Shown: one piece after another, positions 47,944 through 55,648 of the stretch
Layout of the letters: the number at the start of each line of letters is the position of its first letter
How positions within the stretch are numbered: position 1 is the stretch's first letter
Program-made: the position numbers and the translations under genes
The notes under the pieces: model-generated
The model's input: the letters and a program-made list of their open reading frames with translations, nothing else
Databases searched by the model: none
What the model was told of the DNA's origin: nothing
Assembly (NCBI RefSeq): GCF_000633415.1
Contig: NZ_AYMV01000007.1
Coordinates: 62,001 to 126,000, forward strand
Direction of reading: 5' to 3'
Source of the DNA: Leucobacter sp. PH1c
GTDB lineage: Bacteria; Actinomycetota; Actinomycetes; Actinomycetales; Microbacteriaceae
DNA: 64,000 bases

Positions 47944-50598
47944 CTACTCCGCGAGCCGGTCGCGGATCGCGGACAGTGCTGCGCCGATCTGCGCCGGGTC
48001 GGCGCCGCCGCCCTGGGCGAGATCGGGCTTGCCGCCGCCACCGCCGCCGAGCACCTGCGCGCCGAGCTTGGCGAGGTCGCCCGCGCGGACTCCCGCGCCG
48101 CGGGCGGCCTCGGTGGTCGCCGCGATCACGACGGGCTTGCCGCCCGACTCGCCCGCGAGCACCACGACCGCGGGCTCCGCCGCGAGCCGGTCGCGCACCT
48201 GGATCGCGAGTCCGCGGATGTCGTCCGCGGAGCCCACCGAGCCGAGCGAGTGCAGTACGGCGCGCACCGCGCCCACCTGCTCAGCACCAGCCACGAGCTC
48301 GGGCACGCGCTGCGCGAGCTTCTCGGCCTCAAACGCGGCGATCCGCTTCTCGGCGGCCTTGAGCTGCGCGCCGAGATCCTGCACGCGGCCGACGAGCTCG
48401 GCGCGCGGCACCTTGAGCCCGCTCGCGAGCTGCTGCACGATGGCGCGCTCGGCGGCGAAGCTCTGGAACGCCTCGAGGCCGACGAGGGACTCGACGCGGC
48501 GGTTGGTCGAGCCGACCGAGCTCTCGGAGACGAGGTTGATCATGCCGACCTCGGCGGAGCTCGAGACGTGGGTGCCTGCGCAGAGCTCGCGCGACCAGGG
48601 GCCGCCGATATCGACGACGCGCACGCGGTCCCCGTACTTCTCGCCGAAGAGCGCCATCGCGCCCATGGCCTTCGCCTCCTCGATGCCCATCTCGCGTGTG
48701 ACGACCTCGTAGTTCGAGCGGATCGCGAGGTTCGAAATCTCCTCGATCTCGCTCTTCGTCGCGGCGCTGAGCGCCTCCGAGTGGGTGAAGTCGAGGCGCA
48801 TGTAGCCGGCCTTGTTGTACGAACCGGCCTGGTGGGCGCTCGGTCCGAGCACGTCGCGCAGCGCGGCGTGCACGATGTGGGTGGCAGAGTGCGCCTGCGT
48901 CGCGCCGCGGCGGTAGTCCGCGTCGACGCGGGTCTCGGCGCGCTGGTCGATCCCAACGGTTCCAACGGTCACCTTCACGGTGTGCACGATGAGCCCAGGA
49001 ACGGGCTTCTGCACGTCGAGCACCTCGGCCTCGAAGCCGTCGCCCACGATGAGGCCCTGATCCGAGTCCTGGCCGCCCGATTCCGCCCACAGGGACGTCT
49101 CGGACAGCACGAGCTCGGCGATCTGCCCCTCGTGCGCCTCGCGCACGGGCGCGCCGTCCACGACGAGGCCGAGCACGCGGCCCTCATGGGTCAGCTCGTC
49201 GTACCCGGTGAAGAGCGTCTCCCCGAGGCCGCGCAGCTCCTTGTACACCGACAGGTCCGCGCGCTGGCCCTTCTTCGCCTTCGCGTCGGCCTTCGCGCGG
49301 TCGCGCTGCTCCTGCATCAGCTCGGTGAAGACCTCCCGGTCCACCTCGACGCCGGCCTCCTCCGCGATCTCGAGCGTGAGCTCGATGGGGAATCCGTGCG
49401 TGTCGTGCAGTAGGAACGCCGTGTCGCCGGGGACCGCCGCAGCACCAGCCTTCGCCGCGTCGACCGCGGTATCGAGGATCTGGATACCGGAGGCGAGCGT
49501 GCGGAGGAAGGTCTTTTCCTCAGCGTAGGCCGCGCGCGAGATGAAATCGAAGTCGCGGGCGACGGCGGGGTAGGCCGCCTGCATGGCGTCGCGCGAGACG
49601 GGGAAAAGCTCGCTGAAGCTCGCGCCCTCGTAGCCGAGCAGCCGCATCGAGAGGATCACCCGGCGGAGCAGACGGCGGAGGATGTAGCCGCGCCCCTCGT
49701 TCGACGGGGTGACCCCGTCTGCGATGAGCATGAGGCCGCTGCGTACGTGATCGGCGATGACTCGGAGGCGCACGTCGTCCGCGTGATCGGCACCGTAGCG
49801 CTTGCCGGTGAGCTCCGCGGCACGATCGAGCACGGGGCGCACCTGATCGATCTCGTACATGTTCTGCACGCCCTGCTTGATGAAGGCCACGCGCTCGAGC
49901 CCCATGCCCGTGTCGATGTTCTTCTTCGGGAGCTCGCCGAGAATCGTGAAGTCCGTCTTCGAGCGCACGTCGGCGACCTCGTACTGCATGAAGACCAGGT
50001 TCCAGATCTCCACGTACCTGTCGTCGTCGGTAGCGGGGCCGCCGTCGATGCCGTACTCGGGGCCGAGGTCGAAGAAGATCTCCGAGCAGGGGCCCGCGGG
50101 TCCCGGCTGACCCGTCGACCAGTAGTTCGTGTCCTTGCCGAGGCGCTGAATGCGCTCATCCGGCAGTGAGGAGTGCGTGCGCCAGAGCTCGATCGCTTCC
50201 TCGTCCTCCTCGTACACGGTGACCCACAGGTCCTTCGCGTCGAAGCCGAGGCCGCCGTCGGCCTCCGGCGTGGTGAGGAGCTCCCACGCGAAGCGGATGG
50301 CGCCCTCCTTGAAGTAGTCACCGAAGGAGAAGTTGCCGCACATCTGGAAGAAGGTGCCGTGGCGCGGCGTGCGCCCCACCTCCTCGATGTCGTTCGTGCG
50401 GATGCACTTCTGCACGCTCGTCGCTCGCGGGTACGGTGCCGGGACCAGCCCGGAGAGGTACGGCACGAACGGGACCATGCCCGCCACCGTGAACATGAGG
50501 CTCGGGTCGTCGCTGACGAGCGACGCGGATGGGACGACGGTGTGCCCTCGCTTCTCGAAGAAGTCGAGCCAGCGGCGGTGGATTTCAGCGGTCTGCAT
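47944..50598 (-). CDS. alaS: Alanyl-tRNA synthetase
   Basis: AlaS charges tRNA-Ala and edits mischarged products. The 884-residue protein shows the class II core (VPSASLVSDDPSLMFTVAGM, RTPRHGTFFQMCGNFSFGDY), the editing domain with the zinc set HSATHIVHAALRDVL and CAGTHVSSSAE, and the C-terminal DHHA1-like Gly-rich region GGGGGGKPDLAQGGG. It is the first gene of the minus-strand run to aroB. No strong ribosome site lies before the ATG. Confidence 0.97.
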   Translation of the reverse strand: MQTAEIHRRWLDFFEKRGHTVVPSASLVSDDPSLMFTVAGMVPFVPYLSGLVPAPYPRATSVQKCIRTNDIEEVGRTPRHGTFFQMCGNFSFGDYFKEGAIRFAWELLTTPEADGGLGFDAKDLWVTVYEEDEEAIELWRTHSSLPDERIQRLGKDTNYWSTGQPGPAGPCSEIFFDLGPEYGIDGGPATDDDRYVEIWNLVFMQYEVADVRSKTDFTILGELPKKNIDTGMGLERVAFIKQGVQNMYEIDQVRPVLDRAAELTGKRYGADHADDVRLRVIADHVRSGLMLIADGVTPSNEGRGYILRRLLRRVILSMRLLGYEGASFSELFPVSRDAMQAAYPAVARDFDFISRAAYAEEKTFLRTLASGIQILDTAVDAAKAGAAAVPGDTAFLLHDTHGFPIELTLEIAEEAGVEVDREVFTELMQEQRDRAKADAKAKKGQRADLSVYKELRGLGETLFTGYDELTHEGRVLGLVVDGAPVREAHEGQIAELVLSETSLWAESGGQDSDQGLIVGDGFEAEVLDVQKPVPGLIVHTVKVTVGTVGIDQRAETRVDADYRRGATQAHSATHIVHAALRDVLGPSAHQAGSYNKAGYMRLDFTHSEALSAATKSEIEEISNLAIRSNYEVVTREMGIEEAKAMGAMALFGEKYGDRVRVVDIGGPWSRELCAGTHVSSSAEVGMINLVSESSVGSTNRRVESLVGLEAFQSFAAERAIVQQLASGLKVPRAELVGRVQDLGAQLKAAEKRIAAFEAEKLAQRVPELVAGAEQVGAVRAVLHSLGSVGSADDIRGLAIQVRDRLAAEPAVVVLAGESGGKPVVIAATTEAARGAGVRAGDLAKLGAQVLGGGGGGKPDLAQGGGADPAQIGAALSAIRDRLAE

Positions 50599-50662
50599 CC
50601 GGAGTCTTTCTAGGTGTGGGTGGTCGTGCGGGCGGCGGGGCGGCCGCGGGGTGCCGAGGCGA

Positions 50663-50884
50663 TCAGGCCCGGTCGCGGAGGTCGCGGAGCGCCTCCTCCA
50701 GTTCGTCTGCGAGCTCCGTGTCGTCGGCCTCGGCCTCGTAGCCGCTCGCGAAGGCGCGACTGAACTCGTTCATCCCCCGGTTCACGCGATCGAAGAAGCG
50801 TCGACCCTCGGGGTTCTGGTTGACGAAGTGGGCCGCGACGAAGCCCAGCACGACGCCGCCCAGCAGCCACATCAGCTTGCGCAT
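50663..50884 (-). CDS. Small membrane protein next to alaS and rpsD
   Basis: A 73-residue protein with one N-terminal hydrophobic helix (about residues 4-20) and a charged C-terminal helix rich in Glu and Asp, a YtxH-like layout. AGGAGG lies 8 nt before the ATG, which supports it as a real gene. It sits between rpsD and alaS on the same strand. Function unknown. Confidence 0.72.
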   Translation of the reverse strand: MRKLMWLLGGVVLGFVAAHFVNQNPEGRRFFDRVNRGMNEFSRAFASGYEAEADDTELADELEEALRDLRDRA

Positions 50885-51007
50885 CTCTCATTCCTCCTGA
50901 CGTCGAACGGGCGCGGGGAGCGCCGCGTCCGGAAAACACGGTTCAGTTTAGCGGGTCGTGTCCGCCCGGAACCGGATATCCACAGCGGGCGAACGGTTCC
51001 GGAAACG

Positions 51008-51043
51008 CCGCAGGGGCGCCGGATCTCTCCGACGCCCCTGCGG
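51008..51043 (-). terminator. Terminator after rpsD
   Basis: Perfect 11-bp arms (51008-51018 and 51033-51043) with a 14-nt loop that can fold further through CGGA/TCCG. It lies 18 nt past the rpsD stop. Confidence 0.78.
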
Positions 51044-51061
51044 GGTTGCGCTGTGCGAGGC

Positions 51062-51691
51062 TTAGCGGCCCGAGTAGTACTCGACGACGAGCTGCACTTC
51101 ACAGGTCACGGGGACCTCAGCGCGCTTCGGACGGCGCACGAGGCGCGCCTGGAGCTTGTCGAGCTCGACCTCGAGGTAGCCGGGGACGGGGGGCAGCACC
51201 TCGGCGTGCCCGCCTGCAGCGGCGACCTGGAAGGGCTCGGTGCCCTCCGAGCGCTCCTTGACGTGGATGAGCTGACCCGGCTTCACGCGGAAGGAGGGAC
51301 GGTCGACGATCTTGCCGTCGACGAGGATGTGACGGTGCACGACCATCTGGCGAGCCTGCGCCGTGGTGCGCGCGAAGCCGGCGCGGAGCACGAGTGCGTC
51401 GAGACGCATCTCGAGGAGCTCGACCAGGTTCTCACCGGTCAGGCCGTCCTGGCGGCGTGCTTCCTTGAAGGCGATGACGAGCTGCTTCTCGCGGATGCCG
51501 TACTGGGCCCGGAGACGCTGCTTCTCGCGCAGACGGACGGCGTAGTCGCTGTCGCTCTTGCGCTTGGTGCGGCCGTGCTGGCCGGGGCCATAGGGGCGCT
51601 TCTCGAGGTAGCGCGCAGCCTTCGGGGTGAGGGCGATCCCGAGCGAGCGGGACAGGCGGGTCTGGGAACGGGTACGCGACGTAGTCGACAC
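51062..51691 (-). CDS. rpsD: Ribosomal protein S4 (zinc-free type)
   Basis: S4 is a primary 16S-binding protein of the 30S subunit. The 209-residue protein has the S4 RNA-binding domain (RLDALVLRAGFARTTAQARQ, then VVHRHILVDGKIV). The N-terminal Cys cluster of zinc-binding S4 is absent (C-minus form). I chose the GTG at 51691 with AAAGGA 5 nt upstream, as it gives the standard length. It is monocistronic with a strong terminator and a long leader of about 210 nt. Confidence 0.96.
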   Translation of the reverse strand: MSTTSRTRSQTRLSRSLGIALTPKAARYLEKRPYGPGQHGRTKRKSDSDYAVRLREKQRLRAQYGIREKQLVIAFKEARRQDGLTGENLVELLEMRLDALVLRAGFARTTAQARQMVVHRHILVDGKIVDRPSFRVKPGQLIHVKERSEGTEPFQVAAAGGHAEVLPPVPGYLEVELDKLQARLVRRPKRAEVPVTCEVQLVVEYYSGR

Positions 51692-51968
51692 GTGGGTCCT
51701 TTCGGGTGTTCTGGGTAAATGCGCGCACCTGAGGTGCGGCGCGTGTTCTCTCGGCCACGCTGCGCCCGCATTCACGAACCTGGGCTCGCAATGCACGCGA
51801 CGCAGCACACCGTTTTCGGTGAGGGAACGACCAGCGCAGAAACCCGGCTACAGGGCGACTGCCACAAGGGCCCGTGCGCAGCCAGCGTCGGGTCCAGTGT
51901 TGGCCAGCGTTCAGCTTAGCACGAAGCGGCGGCGATCCGCAGCGGGCGCGCGCAGTGGGCGGCTCGGG
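51692..51968 (-). promoter_or_regulatory. rpsD promoter and long 5' leader
   Basis: A TAAGCT box (minus strand, 51913-51918) could start an rpsD mRNA with a leader of about 210 nt. The leader holds a palindrome CGCACCT-G-AGGTGCG (51724-51738) close to the ribosome site. No gene is seen here; the short open frames have no supporting signals. Confidence 0.35.
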
Positions 51969-53417
51969 TCAGGAATCGGCGCGCGTGATCCGCCGGAGCT
52001 TCTCGAGCCGCTCCGAGACCTCCCGCTCGTGTCCGTGCGTGGTGGGACTGTAGTAGACGCGGTCGCGGATCTCGTCGGGAAGGTACTGCTGCGTGGAGAC
52101 CCCGCGCGGATCGGAATGCGGGTAGAGGTACCCCTTCCCGTGACCCATGCGCTTCGCGCCCGGGTAGTGCGCGTCGCGCAGATGGAGCGGAACCAGGCCG
52201 AATCGACCCGCCTTCACATCGGCGAGCGCCGCGTCGATCGCGGAGATCACGGCGTTCGACTTGGGAGCGGTCGCGATGTAGATCGTCGCCTCGGCGAGCG
52301 GGATCCGTGCCTCGGGAAGACCGACCAGCTGCGTGGCCTCCGCGGCGGCGACGGCCACCTGCAGGGCCATGGGGTCGGCCATGCCGACATCCTCCGCGGC
52401 GTGCACCATGAGGCGGCGCGCGATGAAGCGAGGATCCTCCCCCGCCTCGATCATGCGGGCGAGGTAGTGGATCGCCGCGTCCGGATCCGAGCCGCGCATC
52501 GACTTGATGAACGCGCTCGTCACGTCGTAGTGCTGGTCGCCGTTGCGGTCATAGCGGAGGAGCGCCCGGTTCACCGCCGCGGCGACGATGTCCGGGGTGA
52601 TGACCGGGACCGCTCGCTCTGCCGCGGGTTCCGTCTCCGAGGTGTCGGCGTCGCCGTCCGTATCAGTGCCGTGCTCGTCGTCCCCGCCGTGCTCGCCGTC
52701 CGTGCCGCGCTCCTCGTCCGTGGAGTCGGCGGCATCGGCGCCGAGCGCGAGGGCCGAGGCGGCGGCGGCTTCGAGCCCCGTGAGCGCGCGCCGCGCATCG
52801 CCCGAGGCGAGCTGGACGAGGGCGTCGAGAGCTTCCGGCTCGATCGCGACGGCGCCGGCGAGGCCGTGCGCCTCCGTGAGGGCGCGCTCGAGCAGTGTGC
52901 GCAGGTCCGCATCCGCGAGCGGTTCGAGCGTGAGGAGCAGGGAGCGCGAGAGAAGCGGGCTGATCACGGAGAACGAGGGATTCTCCGTGGTTGCCGCGAC
53001 GAGCGTTACCCAGCCGTTCTCGACCCCGGGGAGCAGCGCGTCCTGCTGCGCCTTCGTGAAGCGGTGGATCTCGTCGAGGAAGAGCACCGTGGCCATGCCG
53101 TACAGGTCGCGGTCGTTGAGCGCGCGCTCCATCACGGTGCGCACATCCTTCACCCCGGCAGTGACCGCGGAGAGCTCCACGAAGCGGCGGCCGCTCGAGT
53201 GTGCGATCGCCTGCGCGAGCGTCGTCTTCCCGGTGCCGGGCGGACCCCAGAGGATCACCGAGACGGCGCCGCCGCCGCCCTCAGAATCCGCCGCGAGCAC
53301 TCGAAGCGGCGAGCCCGGGTTGAGCAGGTGCTGCTGCCCCACGACCTCGTCGAGTGAGCGCGGTCGCATCCGCACCGCGAGGGGTGCGGTCGCTCCAGGG
53401 AGTACCGGTGATTCCAC
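51969..53417 (-). CDS. rarA: Replication-associated recombination protein A (RarA/MgsA)
   Basis: RarA is a AAA+ clamp-loader-like ATPase that acts at stalled replication forks. The 482-residue protein has Walker [10 protein letters not shown] (58-66), Walker B FLDEIHRF, and the C-terminal tetramerisation part with [18 protein letters not shown]. Residues 231-267 form an acidic low-complexity insert. I chose the GTG at 53417: a TAGCAT box lies 7 nt upstream, and the codon gives a normal N-terminus; the ATG at 53426 overlaps that box. Confidence 0.93.
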   Translation of the reverse strand: MESPVLPGATAPLAVRMRPRSLDEVVGQQHLLNPGSPLRVLAADSEGGGGAVSVILWGPPGTGKTTLAQAIAHSSGRRFVELSAVTAGVKDVRTVMERALNDRDLYGMATVLFLDEIHRFTKAQQDALLPGVENGWVTLVAATTENPSFSVISPLLSRSLLLTLEPLADADLRTLLERALTEAHGLAGAVAIEPEALDALVQLASGDARRALTGLEAAAASALALGADAADSTDEERGTDGEHGGDDEHGTDTDGDADTSETEPAAERAVPVITPDIVAAAVNRALLRYDRNGDQHYDVTSAFIKSMRGSDPDAAIHYLARMIEAGEDPRFIARRLMVHAAEDVGMADPMALQVAVAAAEATQLVGLPEARIPLAEATIYIATAPKSNAVISAIDAALADVKAGRFGLVPLHLRDAHYPGAKRMGHGKGYLYPHSDPRGVSTQQYLPDEIRDRVYYSPTTHGHEREVSERLEKLRRITRADS

Positions 53418-53424
53418 GCCTCCC

Positions 53425-53430
53425 ATGCTA
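53425..53430 (-). promoter_or_regulatory. -10 box of a leaderless rarA transcript
   Basis: TAGCAT on the minus strand, 7 nt before GTG 53417. It shares bases with the alternative ATG start at 53426, which argues against that start. Confidence 0.45.
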
Positions 53431-53557
53431 CCGAGCACCCCTGACAATGCCGCCGTCCGTCGGATCCGCCGCGAGGCGCGGGCGGGCGTGCCCGGAAACA
53501 CCGCGACTCGCAGACCACCGGCTGGCCCGCTGTGGCATAGTGGAGGGGTCTATTCCG

Positions 53558-53563
53558 TATGGT
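53558..53563 (+). promoter_or_regulatory. -10 box of the DUF349 gene
   Basis: TATGGT about 42 nt before the GTG at 53605 predicts a leader of about 35 nt. The -35 is not clear. Confidence 0.35.
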
Positions 53564-53604
53564 CGGCACCGACCGGCCCCCACACCCGACAAGTGAGCAG
53601 AACC

Positions 53605-54840
53605 GTGAGCGAAGCGACCAACGAAACGCCCTGGGGACGAGTCGACGACGACCGGACCGTGTACGTGCGGGAGGGTGAAGGCGAACGCGCTGTCGGGTCG
53701 TACCCGGACGGCACCCCCGAGGAGGCGCTCGCCTACTTCACGCGGAAGTTCGCCGATCTGGAGGGTCAGGTCAGCCTGCTCGAGGCTCGCGTGGCCCGGG
53801 GCACCGCGGACGCGTCCGCCGCGGACACCGTCGCGAAGCTGCGGGAGCAGCTCGTCGAGCCCGCCGCCGTCGGCGATATCGCCGCGCTGCGCACCCGCGT
53901 CGAGGCCCTCGGTGCGAAGACCGCCGCGCTGAGCGAGAAGCAGCAGGCCGAGCGCGAGGCCGCGCGCCAGGAGGCGCTCGCGAAGCGCGAGGCGATCGCG
54001 GTCGAGGCTGAGCGCCTCGCCGCGCAGCCCGAGGCATCGATCCGCTGGAAGGACACGAGCCAGGCCTTCGAGCAGCTCTTCACCGAGTGGCAGGCAGCGC
54101 AGCGCAGCGGCCCCCAGGTGCCCAAGTCGCAGGCCGACGCGCTCTGGAAGCGCTTCCGTTCCGCACGCCAGTCCTTCGACACCGCCCGTCGCGCGCACTT
54201 CGCTCAGATGGACGCGACGAACAAGGACGTGAAGCAGCGGAAGGAGCGGATCATCGCCGCTGCCGAGGCGCTCGCTTCGAAGGGCATCGATGGCATCCCC
54301 GCCTACCGGAACCTGCTCGAGGACTGGAAGGCCGCGGGCCGCGCGAGCCGCAAGATCGACGACCAGCTCTGGGCCCGGTTCAAGGCCGCTGGCGACGTGC
54401 TGTACCAGGCGAAGGCCGCCGAGGCCGCGCAGACGAACGAGGAGTACGCGGCGAACCTCGCGCAGAAGCAGGAGATCCTCGGCGACGCCGAGCCGATCCT
54501 GCAGGTCACCGAGCACACCGCCGCCCGCAAGCAGCTCACCGCCATTCAGCTCCGCTGGGACGAGATCGGCCGTGTGCCGCGCGAGGCCCTGCGCGACATC
54601 GAGGGCAAGCTGCGCAAGATCGAGGACCACGTCAAGCACCTCGAGGACGAGCACTGGCGCAAGACCAACCCCGAGACGAAGGCGCGCAGCGAGGGCCTCC
54701 GTGGACAGCTCGAGAGCTCGATCGCCGAGCTGACCGCCGAGGTCGCCGCGGCTGAGGCCGCGGGCGATGCCCGGGCGAAGCAGGCCGCCGAGGAGAAGCT
54801 CGCTACGCAGCAGTCCTGGCTCGCCGCGCTCGGCGACTAA
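53605..54840 (+). CDS. DUF349 domain protein
   Basis: A 411-residue, highly charged helical protein with several copies of the roughly 70-residue DUF349 unit (WKDTSQAFEQLFTEWQAAQR, ALWKRFRSARQSFDTARRAHF, NLLEDWKAAGRASRKID, LWARFKAAGDVLY). Coiled coil is likely near residues 45-65, 95-135 and at the C-terminus. The biochemical role of DUF349 proteins is not settled. GTG codons at 53593 and 53605 are both in frame; I prefer the second, with a purine-rich GAGCAG before it. Two terminators follow. Confidence 0.85.
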   Translation: MSEATNETPWGRVDDDRTVYVREGEGERAVGSYPDGTPEEALAYFTRKFADLEGQVSLLEARVARGTADASAADTVAKLREQLVEPAAVGDIAALRTRVEALGAKTAALSEKQQAEREAARQEALAKREAIAVEAERLAAQPEASIRWKDTSQAFEQLFTEWQAAQRSGPQVPKSQADALWKRFRSARQSFDTARRAHFAQMDATNKDVKQRKERIIAAAEALASKGIDGIPAYRNLLEDWKAAGRASRKIDDQLWARFKAAGDVLYQAKAAEAAQTNEEYAANLAQKQEILGDAEPILQVTEHTAARKQLTAIQLRWDEIGRVPREALRDIEGKLRKIEDHVKHLEDEHWRKTNPETKARSEGLRGQLESSIAELTAEVAAAEAAGDARAKQAAEEKLATQQSWLAALGD

Positions 54841-54849
54841 GCGCAGGCC

Positions 54850-54866
54850 GAGGGCGTTCCGCCCTC
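54850..54866 (+). terminator. First hairpin after the DUF349 gene
   Basis: GAGGGC and GCCCTC arms with loop GTTCC, 10 nt past the stop codon. Confidence 0.5.
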
Positions 54867-54872
54867 CACACC

Positions 54873-54913
54873 GAGGCCGGGTACGGAGTTCTCCACACTT
54901 CGCACCCGGCCTC
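54873..54913 (+). terminator. Second hairpin after the DUF349 gene
   Basis: Perfect 10-bp arms (54873-54882 and 54904-54913) with a 21-nt loop, in tandem with the preceding hairpin. Confidence 0.55.
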
Positions 54914-54948
54914 TGTCGTTGCGTCGTGTCCACGGGCAGGCTGTCCGC

Positions 54949-55620
54949 ATGACCCCCGTGACCCACACACCTCCCCCACTTCGTCCGATGCATCAGGCTG
55001 GCGGCCGAGTTCCCCGCTGGGACCGCTGGCCCGAGGCCGTGCGCAGCGCCGAGCTCCGCGCGGGCTCACTCGTGCGCTGCGGCCCCGGGTATCGGCCCGT
55101 CGGCTGGCCGGAGACGCCGCGGGTGCGCGCCGCCGCGCTCGCACCGTGGCTCGGCGCGGGCCGCACGGCGGTGCTCGGCACGGCCGCCTGGATCTGGGGC
55201 GCCGCACGCGAGCCGGGATCGCCGCTCGAAGTTGCGACCGAGGCGCGTGCGGAGCTGCGGGAGGAGCACGGCCAGCGGGTGCGGCTCCGCGAGCTCGGGG
55301 CCAGGCCGAGGGCGCCCAGCGGCACGGGAAACGCGACCGGCAGAGCGGGGAGGGCGCCCGGCGGCGCAAACAACGCGCGAGATCTGCCAACGGAGCGGGC
55401 GCGAGGCACCGCACGGCTCGACGGCATCAGGGTCAGCGTTCCCACGCGCACCGCGGCGGATCTCCTGCGGCTCAGCCCCGTGCTCACGCCCCGGCTGCGA
55501 CTCGCCTGCCGCTTGCTCCTTGCATCGGCATTCGCGGATCGCGAGGCCATCGGACGTGAGCTCGCCCAGGGGCCCGCGCCACATCGACGCCGGGCGCTGG
55601 AGCGCCTGGCCGAGCTCTGA
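54949..55620 (+). CDS. Orphan AbiEi-like (type IV antitoxin-like) protein
   Basis: A 223-residue protein that loosely fits the actinobacterial AbiEi-like layout: an N-terminal strand pair SLVRCGPGYRPVG, the segment AVLGTAAWIWGA where homologs read like VVSHTSAALLWG, and a late VSVPTRTAADLLRL matching the RT-x-x-DL end. A 45-residue Gly/Arg/Ala-rich stretch interrupts the middle. No nucleotidyltransferase toxin (AbiEii) is adjacent. The ATG at 54949 lacks a good ribosome site, so the start is uncertain. Assignment is tentative. Confidence 0.5.
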   Translation: MTPVTHTPPPLRPMHQAGGRVPRWDRWPEAVRSAELRAGSLVRCGPGYRPVGWPETPRVRAAALAPWLGAGRTAVLGTAAWIWGAAREPGSPLEVATEARAELREEHGQRVRLRELGARPRAPSGTGNATGRAGRAPGGANNARDLPTERARGTARLDGIRVSVPTRTAADLLRLSPVLTPRLRLACRLLLASAFADREAIGRELAQGPAPHRRRALERLAEL

Positions 55621-55648
55621 GCGCCTGCTGCTGCCCCGGAGCCGCGTG

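Noticed and set aside
51719-51919. Small plus-strand protein in the rpsD-rarA gap
   Set aside because: No ribosome site or promoter, low-complexity translation, and it runs antisense through the rpsD leader.
53417-53426. ATG at 53426 as the rarA start
   Set aside because: Its first bases form part of the TAGCAT -10 box, and the GTG nine bases downstream has the leaderless spacing and a better N-terminus.
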